64,000 bases of DNA, from contig JARLJA010000082.1 in the NCBI GenBank assembly GCA_031291445.1, positions 1 through 64,000 on the forward strand, in the 5' to 3' direction. The stretch comes from Xanthobacteraceae bacterium. Its GTDB lineage: Bacteria > Pseudomonadota > Alphaproteobacteria > Rhizobiales > Xanthobacteraceae. Made by a program: the position numbers and the translations under genes. Below, piece by piece: positions 1 to 9,449 of the stretch. Under the pieces are notes generated by a model. The model saw nothing but the letters and a program-made list of their open reading frames with translations. It was not told where the DNA came from and did no database searches. Within the stretch, counting starts at the first letter, position 1. Every line of letters starts with the position of its first letter.

Positions 1-1337
<1,337 letters not shown>

Positions 1338-1360
1338 TCCATCGACCGATCTCAAGACAG

Positions 1361-1390
1361 AAAGCCCGGCAGCGATGCCGGGCTTTTTGT
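1361..1390 (+). terminator. Rho-independent terminator of groEL
   Basis: The stem aaagcccggca / tgccgggcttt with loop gcga is followed by a run of five T and then GTTTT. It begins 24 bases after the groEL stop codon and is a textbook intrinsic terminator. Confidence 0.9.
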
Positions 1391-1632
1391 TTTGGACGAT
1401 CCTCGCCGGATCGATTCGAGCAAAACCTATCGTTGAGCAGCCTGACCTGCTCTACTGGATTCAAAGCGCATTTGAGTCCGATTTGAGTCGTGCCCGCCGC
1501 TTTAACGTTACCGGGCAATTGCAGTGTGTTCCCTCGAACGAAACCGGATTTCGGCCTCGCCCCAGCGTCATACCGTTGTCAGATAAGAGCAGTCCTCGCG
1601 GGGGTGCGGGACAACATGGGGGAGCAAGCGCA

Positions 1633-2843
1633 ATGCAGAACCAGCCGACGGAGAGACCAACGGGAGCAGCCACCTTCGGGCGGCGCAGAATGATCCCCAA
1701 CGTCTGCATCATCGATGACAAGCAACACATCCGGACGTTTCTCGGCGACGCATTCGAGGAGCTCGGCTTTCTGGTTTCGACGCTGGGCGGCGCGCAGGAC
1801 CTGGAGACGCCGCTCGCCCCTCATTATGCCGATATCGTGGTGCTCGGGCTGTCCGCGGGCGGCGTCGAGGCGAGCCGGGTCATCGAGGGTCTCGCCGCAC
1901 GGTCGTTCGCCGGGCAGCTTCTGGTCATCGGCCAGGCCGGCTCGCCGGTGGTGGCGGCGGTCCGGCACCTGGCCGGACAGCGGGGGCTCGCGCTGCTCCC
2001 GACCCTCGCCACGCCGTTCAGCATCGACACCCTTCGCAACAGCGTCGCGGACCTGTTGTCCCGGGAGGCTCCGCCGAACGCGCCGGTCGACGTCGCGGAG
2101 GCGCTGAAATCGGGCTGGCTGGAACTGTGGTACCAGCCAAGGTCGACGCGCGCACGTTGGCCTCCCGCGGCGCCGAGGCGCTGGTCCGGATGCGGCATCC
2201 GTCGTGGGGCGTGGTGCCGCCGGCCTATTTCATCCCCGACCACGGCGACCCCCACTTCCACCAGCTGTCCGAATTCGTCCTCGGGCAGGCGCTCGACGAC
2301 TGGCACTACTTCCTGGTTCAGGCCTATCCGATCGAGCTCGCGATCAACCTGCCGGTGTCGTTTCTGGAGGATCTCGATGCGATCGACGCGCTGTGCCGCC
2401 GAATGCCCCGTCATCCGGCGTTCGGCGGGCTGACGATCGAGATCAACGGCACCGAAATCCTCCGCAACCTCGCTCTCCTGACCGACGTCACGCGACGGGT
2501 CCGCTTCCACAACATCGCCGTCGCGATCGACGACATCGGCGCGGAATGGCCTTCGTTCATCGGGCTCGACGACTTTCCGTTCGCCGAGATCAAGGTCGAT
2601 CGCAAATTCGTCCAGGGCTGCGCCGACGACAGGCTGAAGCGGTCGGTCTGCCGGAGCATCATCGAGATGGCATCGGGCTACGGCGCGCGCACCGTGGCCG
2701 AAGGCGTCGAAACCCGCGCCGACATGGTCGCGGCGCGCGAGCTCGGCTTCAACCAGGTGCAGGGCTTCCTGTTCGGCCGGCCGGCGGCGCGGCAGAAATT
2801 CGCGCGATCGTCGCTGTCGCGCCCCCTTGCCGCGCCGGGCTGA
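1633..2843 (+). pseudogene. Frameshifted EAL-domain protein with a degenerate receiver domain
   Basis: The start at 1633 has GGGGGAG eight bases upstream. The first frame encodes a CheY-like fold (IPNVCIIDDKQHIRTFL), but the phosphoacceptor Asp position reads VVLGLS and the usual Lys-Pro near the end is TPF, so phosphorylation looks unlikely. It then enters an EAL domain at SGWLELWYQP. At about 2137-2140 the sequence ccaaggtc appears to lack one base relative to the expected YQPKVDART, and the EAL domain continues in another frame from 2127 to 2843 with EALVRMRHP, INLPVSF, AIDDIGAE, IKVDRKFV and VAEGVET. EAL domains hydrolyse cyclic-di-GMP. With the frameshift the product would stop early. 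A sequencing error is the main alternative. The 1391-1632 stretch upstream shows no other gene. Confidence 0.8.
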
Positions 2844-3005
2844 CACGGGCTAGCCGGCGTTGCTCCGAGAACAACCGAGGCTCGCTTGGTGGAGGTCTCC
2901 TTCGCCGATGCGCCGCCGACGCGACCTTGCCGCCACCCGTTGCAGGACAACGCCCACAAATTCTAAGGTTCCCCGACACGCGCTGCTGTCGAAGGGGAAT
3001 TGCAG

Positions 3006-3473
3006 ATGGGCGACGTTGCATTGATGCGGCGGGCGATCGAGCTGTCGTCACGGTCGACAAAGCAGAACGGCGGGCCGTTCGGTGCGGTGGTGGCCCTGGA
3101 GGGCAGGATCATCGGCGAAGGCGTCAACCAGGTGGTCGCCTCCCGTGACCCGACCGCCCACGCCGAGATTTGCGCCATTCGCATGGCCTGCGCCGAGATC
3201 CGGAGCCACCAGCTCACCGGCTGCGAGATCTACACCAGCTGCGAGCCGTGCCCGATGTGCCTCTCCGCCATCTGGTGGGCACGGATTGCCAGGATCTATT
3301 ACGGCAATACCCAGGCTGATGCCGCCGCCATCGGGTTCGACGACAACGCCTTCTATCGGGAGCTGAGCCTGCCGCCATCGCAGAGGACGGTCGCAGCCGA
3401 GCAGCTCTGCGGTCACGAAGCGAAGGTCGTCTTCGATGAATGGTTCAAAAACCCGCAGCGCATCCTCTACTGA
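3006..3473 (+). CDS. Nucleoside/guanine deaminase of the cytidine deaminase superfamily
   Basis: This 155-residue protein has the zinc site of cytosine/guanine deaminases: HAE at residues 52-54 (His52 ligand, Glu54 proton shuttle) and PCPMC with Cys82 and Cys85. The stretch YYGNTQADAAAIGFDD and the late FYRELSLP resemble the GuaD-type guanine deaminases more than TadA, which acts on tRNA adenosine. The expected reaction is hydrolytic deamination of guanine to xanthine in the cytosol. ATG at 3006 is preferred over the in-frame TTG at 3000 because AAGGGGAA lies six bases before it. It stands alone between the EAL pseudogene and a minus-strand group. The substrate is inferred, not proven. Confidence 0.82.
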   Translation: MGDVALMRRAIELSSRSTKQNGGPFGAVVALEGRIIGEGVNQVVASRDPTAHAEICAIRMACAEIRSHQLTGCEIYTSCEPCPMCLSAIWWARIARIYYGNTQADAAAIGFDDNAFYRELSLPPSQRTVAAEQLCGHEAKVVFDEWFKNPQRILY

Positions 3474-3498
3474 CGACTTGCCGCGGGTTCAGCGAGCG

Positions 3499-3726
3499 CT
3501 AGTCGCCGCCTCCTCCGCCGTCGCCCCCTCCACCGTCGCCGCAGGATGCATCGCCCGCGACGCCGTCGCAGGCGCCGCCATCATGGGACGCGAAGCTGAA
3601 GTCGCCTCCGCCGTCCGAGCCGCCGTCGCCGCCGGCGCGGCGCCGCCGCGGTTGGAAGAGACGGCCGAGAGCGGCGATGACCGCGCCCAGCGCGACGAAT
3701 ACGACAGCGAGCGTCTGAGCCTTCAT
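3499..3726 (-). CDS. Small glycine/aspartate-rich protein with an N-terminal membrane or signal segment
   Basis: A 75-residue open frame begins with a hydrophobic segment (TLAVVFVALGAVIAAL, residues 4-19), then an Arg-rich stretch, then a low-complexity Gly/Asp tail carrying two cysteines and ending in GGGGGD. GAGGGGA sits just upstream of the ATG, which supports translation. It lies 17 bases downstream of the glycosyltransferase and is probably the last gene of that operon. The N-terminus could be a signal peptide or a single membrane anchor. I do not recognise a family. Confidence 0.6.
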   Translation of the reverse strand: MKAQTLAVVFVALGAVIAALGRLFQPRRRRAGGDGGSDGGGDFSFASHDGGACDGVAGDASCGDGGGGDGGGGGD

Positions 3727-3743
3727 CGTCCGTCCCCTCGCCC

Positions 3744-5243
3744 CTACTCCAGCTCCGGCGGCGGCGAGCGATCGAGCACGTCGCCGGTCGCGCCCTCCAG
3801 GAGGTCGAGTTCGTAGGTCTCGATGACAAGGGGGCCGCGCTTGCGCGGCAGCACCGTGAGCTTCTCGAAATGGGCATATTGCCGCCGCAGCGCGGCCTGG
3901 CCATCGGCGCGCACCTCGTCGACGAACAGCAACTTGCCCGCGAGCAGGACCGGATCGGGCTGTGGCATGTTGACCCAGCGGATGCGCTGGATCCGGCTCT
4001 CCACACAGACGTCGTGGGGCAAATAGAACTTCAGCCAGGCGGTAGTGCCGTAGTCGGGGCCGAGCACGCAGCCGACGCCGTTCTCCCGGCGCACCGCGTC
4101 GATCCCGGCCGCGAGCTCGCGCCAGCCCACCCCGATGGTCTTGACGGTGGGATCGCGCCGGTAACCCGACAGCACGCCGGTGTCGGACTGCACCACCAGC
4201 GCGAGCCACAGCGTGACGCCGCCCGGAATCGCCCAGCGCCGGCAGACATCGGCCACTCGCCGGGCGCGTATTCCCCACGTCCGGTGCGCCGCCACCGCGG
4301 CGGCGACGGCGAACGGCGGATACACCGGGCCGAACCAGTTGGCCTCGACCCGGCTGTGCAGCGAGTGCCAGGTGAAATAAAGCGCGATCGGCCAGAACAT
4401 CGCATTGACCAGCGCCCGCGCCGGCCGCGTGCCGTCGGCGCCGCGCATCAGCGCCGCAAGGCCCATGACGCCGAGGACGAAGACCAGCGGCGTGGCGAAG
4501 CCGATCTGCGCCGGGATCATCTCGCCGAAGAACCGCAAGGTCAGGCTGTCGACCCGCGCGCGGCCGAGCTGCTTGATGAACGACACCCACTGGTGCTGCG
4601 CGTTCCAGGCGATCACCGGGGCGAACACCGCGAAGGCGACGCCGCCGCCGAGATAAGGCCAGGGCGAGCGCAGCCAGCGCCGCAGTTCCGGCACCGCGAC
4701 CAGCCAGGCGAGGATGCCGACGCCGAACAGCAGGGCGGTGTATTTCGAGACCAGCGCGAGGCCGACCGCGAGACCGACGCCGAGCCACCACGCCCCGCGC
4801 CCGGTGTCGAGCACCTTGGCCAGCGCGTAGAGCACGAAGGTCGAGGCGACCAGGAGCGGCGCGTCCGGCGTCACGATCAGAGTGCCGGCGGCGACCATCA
4901 GGGTGGCGTTGAGCAGCAGCGTCGCGCTGGCGGCGATGGCGTCGTCGCGGAACAGGAGCGCGGTGGCGCGCCAGATCGCCCAGCTCATCGGCAGCGCCAG
5001 CAGCACCGACACCAGCCGGACGCCGAACTCGCTGTCGCCGGCGATCAGGGTGCCGAGGCGAATGACCAGCGCCACCATCGGCGGGTGGTCGTAATAGCCA
5101 CCGGCGAGATGCTGCGACCAGGTCCAGTAATAGGCCTCGTCATAGGTGAGCGGCGTCAGCGCCGCAGCGAGCAGCCGCGCGGCGACCAGCGCCGCGACCA
5201 CGACCGCGAGCTGTCCCCTGCCCGCGCGTCCGGCTTCGATCAT
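3744..5243 (-). CDS. Glycosyltransferase family 39 (PMT/ArnT-like) integral membrane protein
   Basis: This 499-residue polytopic protein has the acidic first-loop motif DEAYYW (residues 35-40) and YDHPP (51-55) shared by PMT/ArnT enzymes, which move a sugar from a polyprenyl-phosphate donor to a lipid or protein on the periplasmic side. About ten hydrophobic spans follow, then a soluble C-terminal region. The ATG at 5243 overlaps the stop of the upstream GT2-GtrA gene in ATGA, so the two are translationally coupled. The partner makes the expected donor (polyprenyl-phosphate sugar) and this protein would use it. The acceptor, lipid A or another glycan, cannot be told from sequence. Confidence 0.88.
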   Translation of the reverse strand: MIEAGRAGRGQLAVVVAALVAARLLAAALTPLTYDEAYYWTWSQHLAGGYYDHPPMVALVIRLGTLIAGDSEFGVRLVSVLLALPMSWAIWRATALLFRDDAIAASATLLLNATLMVAAGTLIVTPDAPLLVASTFVLYALAKVLDTGRGAWWLGVGLAVGLALVSKYTALLFGVGILAWLVAVPELRRWLRSPWPYLGGGVAFAVFAPVIAWNAQHQWVSFIKQLGRARVDSLTLRFFGEMIPAQIGFATPLVFVLGVMGLAALMRGADGTRPARALVNAMFWPIALYFTWHSLHSRVEANWFGPVYPPFAVAAAVAAHRTWGIRARRVADVCRRWAIPGGVTLWLALVVQSDTGVLSGYRRDPTVKTIGVGWRELAAGIDAVRRENGVGCVLGPDYGTTAWLKFYLPHDVCVESRIQRIRWVNMPQPDPVLLAGKLLFVDEVRADGQAALRRQYAHFEKLTVLPRKRGPLVIETYELDLLEGATGDVLDRSPPPELE

Positions 5244-6403
5244 CGCCTGCGCCAGACGAACAGGCTCGACAGGGCGTAATTCCACACCACGCCCATCAGC
5301 GCGCCGGAGGCGCCGGCCAGCCACCAGATCGGCTGGTGATTGTAGATCGAGAACGCCACCCCGACATTGGCGAGCAGCCCGACCGCGCAGACCAGGTAGA
5401 ACACCACGAGGCCGCGCAGGATCCCTAAGCCCTTGAGCCGCTGGTCGCGGTAGGTCAGCACGTTATTGAGCAGGAAGTTACTGGTCATGGCGACGAAGGC
5501 CGCGATCGCCTGGGCGATGGAAAACGAGGCGGGGCGCAGCTCGAACACGATGCCGAGCGTGACCAGATGCACCACGAGACCGATCGAGCCGACCAGCGCG
5601 AACATCAGGAAGCGCAGCGACACCGCATCGCGCGTCAGCTTGGCCAGCACCAGCCCGAAGAAGTCGAGCGCCACCATGGAATCGAGCTTGCTCTCGCCGT
5701 GCTGGCGAGTGCCGAACACGAACGGAATCTCGACGATCCGCAGGTGGCCGCGCGCGGTGGCGACGATGTCGAGCAGGATCTTGAAGCCCTGTACCGACAG
5801 CGACGGCGCCAGCTCCTCGAAGCGGTCGCGCCGCATCATGAAGAAGCCGCTCATGGGATCGGCGATCCTGATGTCGAGCAGCCACTTCGCCATCATGGTC
5901 GCGGCGACGCTGAAGCCGAGCCGGGTGCGGTTGAAGCTGTCGGCGCTGCCGCCGTCGACATAGCGGCTGCCGACCACGAGATCGGCCTCGCCGCGCTGCA
6001 GCGGCGCCAGCATCACCGGCAGCCGGGTTTCGTCGTGCTGGAGATCGGCGTCGATCACCGCCACATAGGGCGCGCTGGAGGCCAGGATGCCCTCGATGCA
6101 GGCGCCTGACAGGCCACGCCGACCGATCCGCCGCAGGCAGCGCACCCGGGTGTCGGTCGCGGCGAGATCGCGCACCACGTTCCAGGTCCCGTCCGGCGAA
6201 TTGTCGTCGACGAAGATCACCTCCCAGGCGACGCCCGCCAGCGCCGTCTCCAGGCGGCGGAACAGCGTCACGACGTTGTCACGCTCGTTGAAGGTCGGGA
6301 CGATGACCGAAAGCTGGCGCTCCTCGGCCGCCGGCCGGGGCGGCGCCTCGCTGGAGGCCGGACTGGGGGCGGCGGCAACGGCCGGAGGCAGGGATTCGGA
6401 CAT
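5240..6403 (-). CDS. Polyprenyl-phosphate glycosyltransferase (GT2) fused to a GtrA-like membrane domain
   Basis: The 387-residue product starts with a GT-A fold of the dolichol-phosphate-mannose synthase type: LSVIVPTFNE (31-40), VDDNSPDGT (65-73), DADLQHDE with the metal-binding DxD (118-125). From about residue 264 there is a four-helix GtrA-like domain (FLMFALVGSIGLVVHL and later spans), often linked to flipping of the lipid-linked sugar. It therefore likely makes and may help translocate a polyprenyl-phosphate hexose for the GT39 protein encoded immediately downstream. The start at 6403 is chosen because upstream codons form a Pro/Gly-rich, non-conserved extension. Confidence 0.9.
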   Translation of the reverse strand: MSESLPPAVAAAPSPASSEAPPRPAAEERQLSVIVPTFNERDNVVTLFRRLETALAGVAWEVIFVDDNSPDGTWNVVRDLAATDTRVRCLRRIGRRGLSGACIEGILASSAPYVAVIDADLQHDETRLPVMLAPLQRGEADLVVGSRYVDGGSADSFNRTRLGFSVAATMMAKWLLDIRIADPMSGFFMMRRDRFEELAPSLSVQGFKILLDIVATARGHLRIVEIPFVFGTRQHGESKLDSMVALDFFGLVLAKLTRDAVSLRFLMFALVGSIGLVVHLVTLGIVFELRPASFSIAQAIAAFVAMTSNFLLNNVLTYRDQRLKGLGILRGLVVFYLVCAVGLLANVGVAFSIYNHQPIWWLAGASGALMGVVWNYALSSLFVWRRR

Positions 6404-6733
6404 GGCCGCAGCATATAACGGCGTAACCCCCGGGTGCCAAGGCGGGTTCCCGCCCCCGCCCGGCCCGACTTTCGGCCGGACGCCGGGGCCCGCGGCCGGA
6501 AGCCCGGTCCCGGGTCGGCTGCCGCATCGGTCCTGGATGGGTTTCGGGAGCCCCAAAACGTCAACGACCACGGAACGAAAGGCGCGCGTACATCCGGCGC
6601 AGCCAAATCATTACGTGGTCGTCTCGGCCAGTCTCCTGACCGTTTGCGGTGGAGCGTGTGGGGGGCACGCTCGACATCGCCGTTACAAGCCATATGGTGG
6701 GCAAATCCCAAACCGCAAGTGGCAGCGTGGAAC
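6404..6733. other. Divergent intergenic region between the GT2 gene and the DUF72 gene
   Basis: This 330-base region carries the promoters of both neighbours by position. I see no gene, terminator or convincing palindrome. Short open frames crossing it are GC-rich and have no recognisable content. Confidence 0.6.
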
Positions 6734-7537
6734 ATGGCGGTGAAATCCGGTCGGGTCTATGTCGGCGTCGGCGGCTGGACGTTCGAGCCGTGGCGCGGGG
6801 TGTTCTATCCCGCAAAGCTGCCGCAGGCGAAGGAACTGAACTACGCCGCCAGCAAGCTGACCTCGATCGAGGTCAACGGCACCTATTACAGCTCGCAGAA
6901 GCCGGAGACCTTCCGCAAATGGGCAAACGAGGTTCCCGACGGCTTCGTGTTCTCGGTCAAGGCCTCGCGCTACTCCACCAACCGCCGGGTGCTGGCGGAA
7001 GCCGGCGACTCGATCAAGCGGTTCTACGACCAGGGCCTCACCGAGCTGCGCGACCGGCTCGGGCCGGTGCTGTGGCAGTTCGCGCCGACCAAGAAGTTCG
7101 ACGAGGCCGATTTCGGCAAGTTCCTCGAGCTGCTGCCGCGCGAGCGCGACGGCCTCGCGCTGCGCCACGTGGTGGAGGTTCGCCACGATTCGTTCTGCAC
7201 GCCGGCGTTCGTCGCCCTGCTGCGCCAGTTCGGCGTCGCCGCGGTGTTCGCCGAGCACGCCAGCTATCCGGCGATCGCCGACGTCACCGCCGACTTCGTC
7301 TACGCCCGCCTGCAAAAAGGCAGCGACGACATCGCGACCTGCTATCCGCCCAAGGCGCTCGATGCCTGGACTGAGCGGCTGAAGACCTGGGCGGCCGGCG
7401 GCGAGCCCAAGGACCTGCCCAAGGTCGACGCCACGGTGGCCAAAAAGCAGCCGCGCGACGTGTTCGCCTACGTGATCCACGAGGGCAAGATCCGCGCGCC
7501 CGCGGGGGCGATGGAATTGATCGCCCGGTTGAAGTGA
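6734..7537 (+). CDS. DUF72 (YecE-family) protein
   Basis: The 267-residue protein has family hallmarks: VYVGVGGWTFEPWRGVFYP at the start, the motif IEVNGTYY, GFVFSVKASRY, LGPVLWQFAPTKKFD and VVEVRHDSF. These proteins adopt a TIM-barrel-like fold of unknown biochemical role. The start ATG at 6734 gives MAVKSGRVYVG, the usual N-terminus. The gene lies 268 bases upstream of a DUF488 gene and the two may be transcribed together, although a palindromic repeat lies between them. Confidence 0.85.
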   Translation: MAVKSGRVYVGVGGWTFEPWRGVFYPAKLPQAKELNYAASKLTSIEVNGTYYSSQKPETFRKWANEVPDGFVFSVKASRYSTNRRVLAEAGDSIKRFYDQGLTELRDRLGPVLWQFAPTKKFDEADFGKFLELLPRERDGLALRHVVEVRHDSFCTPAFVALLRQFGVAAVFAEHASYPAIADVTADFVYARLQKGSDDIATCYPPKALDAWTERLKTWAAGGEPKDLPKVDATVAKKQPRDVFAYVIHEGKIRAPAGAMELIARLK

Positions 7538-7557
7538 CGCAAGATGATTTGCGGCCT

Positions 7558-7761
7558 GTCATTCCGGGGCGCGCGCAACGCGCGAGGCCGGAATCCATAG
7601 CCACAAACATCAATTTGGCGCCTCAGTGCGCGGTCTACGCTCGCGTGGACGGACGTGATGGGCCATTTCCAGCACAGGGGTTATGGGTTCCGGGCTCGGC
7701 GCGGAGCCTGTCATCGGGCCGCGCTTCGCGCGGACCCGTTGGCGCCGCCCCGGAACGACGG
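7558..7761. repeat. Palindromic intergenic repeat with GTCATTCCGGGG-type inverted ends
   Basis: The left end GTCATTCCGGGGCGCGCG and the right end GCGCCGCCCCGGAACGAC are near-perfect reverse complements about 200 bases apart, and the interior contains smaller inverted segments (GGCGCGCGCAACGCGCG; the ccggaatcc / gggttccgg pair). This resembles the interspersed palindromic elements common in Bradyrhizobium-type genomes. It fills the gap between the DUF72 and DUF488 genes. Confidence 0.65.
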
Positions 7762-7805
7762 AACCTCAATTTCATACCGCAATCGTGGCAACTCCGGATC
7801 CGCCA

Positions 7806-8270
7806 ATGCCCAAGCAAACGCAGCCGCTCTTCACCATCGGCTATGAACAGACCCCGGCCAAGGCCGTGCTCGACGAACTGCAGAGCGCCGGCGTCAAGCT
7901 CCTGGTCGACGTCCGCGCCATCGCCGCGTCGCGCCGGCCGGGCTTCTCCAAGACCCAGCTCGCCGCCGGCCTCGACGAACGCGGCATCGGCTACGTCCAC
8001 CTGCGCGGCCTCGGCACGCCGAAGGAAGGACGCCTCGCCGCCCGCAGCGGCGACGTCGCCGCGCTGACGCGGATCTACGGCGCCCATCTCGGGACGCCGC
8101 AGGCCCGCGAGGAGATGGACGAACTGGCGGCGCTGGTGAAGACCGCCGGACCGGTGTGCCTGTTGTGCTACGAGCGCGACCACCGCCAGTGTCACCGCCG
8201 CTTCATCGCCGAGATCATCGCCGAGCGTGATCACGTCGCAGTCGAAAACCTCGAAGCGCCCCAGGTCTGA
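7806..8270 (+). CDS. DUF488 family protein
   Basis: The 154-residue product has the family pattern: FTIGYEQTP near the start, LLVDVRAIAASRRPGFSK, YVHLRGLGTPKE and a C-terminal CYERDHRQCHRRFIAEII with the conserved cysteines and CH(R)R. The biochemical function of DUF488 is not established. ATG at 7806 is the first start giving the canonical N-terminus. It follows the DUF72 gene on the same strand. Confidence 0.85.
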   Translation: MPKQTQPLFTIGYEQTPAKAVLDELQSAGVKLLVDVRAIAASRRPGFSKTQLAAGLDERGIGYVHLRGLGTPKEGRLAARSGDVAALTRIYGAHLGTPQAREEMDELAALVKTAGPVCLLCYERDHRQCHRRFIAEIIAERDHVAVENLEAPQV

Positions 8271-8294
8271 GCCCGCACCAACTCCCCGGCGGCG

Positions 8295-9449
8295 TCAATC
8301 CAGCGTCCGCCGGAACCGCGATACCGCGATGGTCATGGCGATCAGCATCAGCACGACCAGTCCGACCGCGTCGTAGCGCATGTTGTGCAGGGTCGAGCCC
8401 TTGAGCAGGATGGCGCGGACGATGCGGATGTAGTGGGTCAGCGGCAGGCATTCGCCGACCCACTGCGCCCATCGGGGCATGCCGGCGAACGGAAACATGA
8501 AGCCCGACAGCAGGATGTTGGGCAGGAAGAACATCATCGACATCTGCAGCGCCTGCAGCTGGTTCTGGGCGATGGTGGAAAAGGTGTAGCCGATCGCGAG
8601 ATTGGCGCCGATGAACAGGGTGCTCAAGCCGGCCAGCAGGAAGAGATTACCGAGGATCGGCACGCCGAACAGCGTCACGCCGATCCCCACGATCAGACTG
8701 GCCTGGACGAAGCCCACCATCACATAAGGAATGATCTTGCCGAGCATGATCTCGACCGGCGTGATCGGCATCGACAGCAGGCTTTCCATGGTGCCGCGCT
8801 CGACCTCGCGGGTGACCGACAGCGCGGTGAAGATCAGCATGGTCATGGTGAGGATGGCGCCGACCAGGCCCGGCACGATGTTGAGCCGCGACGACGCCGC
8901 CGGATTGTAGCGGGCGTGGGTGCGGACCTCGAACGGCGGCACGGCGGGCTCGCCGGCGTTGAGGTCATGCGCCAGCGCGGTCTGGGCGAGCTGCGCCAGC
9001 GCCGCCAGCGCCGAGCTCGCCGCCACCGGGTCGGTGGCGTCGGCCGCGACCAGGATCGCGGGCTGGTCGCCGCGCCGCACGCCGCGCTCGAAGCCGCGCG
9101 GGATCTCGACGCCGAACAGCACCTTGCCCGACTGCAGCAGGTCGTCGAACTCGTCCTCGGTCTTGACCAGGTAGATGAAGTCGAAGAACGCGGTGTTCTC
9201 CATCGCCTTCACCACCGAGCGGCCGAGATCGGTGTCCTCCTGCAGCAGTACCGCCGCCGGCATGTGGTGCGGCGTGGTGTTGATGGCGTAGCCGAACAGC
9301 AGCAGCTGCATCACCGGCAGCACGACGATCATGGCGAGCGAGACGCGGTCGCGCCTGAGCTGGATGAACTCCTTCACCAGCATGGCCCAGGTGCGCCACA
9401 GCACCCCGCTGGCGGCGCGATCGCGCCGATCGGTTTGGGCTGCGCTCAT
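8295..9449 (-). CDS. ABC-2 type transporter permease (YbhS/YbhR-like)
   Basis: The 384-residue membrane protein has one N-terminal span (VSLAMIVVLPVMQLLLFGYAI), a large periplasmic loop, and five C-terminal spans starting with VGAILTMTMLIFTALSVTREVERGTMESLL, the signature of ABC-2 exporters. With the neighbouring ATPase and membrane-fusion lipoprotein it would form an export system similar to YbhFSR/YhiI-type transporters. Only one permease gene is present, so it probably homodimerises. Its start overlaps the end of the ATPase gene by 4 bases, indicating translational coupling. Confidence 0.9.
   Translation of the reverse strand: MSAAQTDRRDRAASGVLWRTWAMLVKEFIQLRRDRVSLAMIVVLPVMQLLLFGYAINTTPHHMPAAVLLQEDTDLGRSVVKAMENTAFFDFIYLVKTEDEFDDLLQSGKVLFGVEIPRGFERGVRRGDQPAILVAADATDPVAASSALAALAQLAQTALAHDLNAGEPAVPPFEVRTHARYNPAASSRLNIVPGLVGAILTMTMLIFTALSVTREVERGTMESLLSMPITPVEIMLGKIIPYVMVGFVQASLIVGIGVTLFGVPILGNLFLLAGLSTLFIGANLAIGYTFSTIAQNQLQALQMSMMFFLPNILLSGFMFPFAGMPRWAQWVGECLPLTHYIRIVRAILLKGSTLHNMRYDAVGLVVLMLIAMTIAVSRFRRTLD

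Noticed and set aside
3870-5279. 469-codon plus-strand open frame opposite the GT39 gene
   Set aside because: Antisense shadow rich in Arg, Asp and His; the GT39 frame has clear membrane and motif structure.
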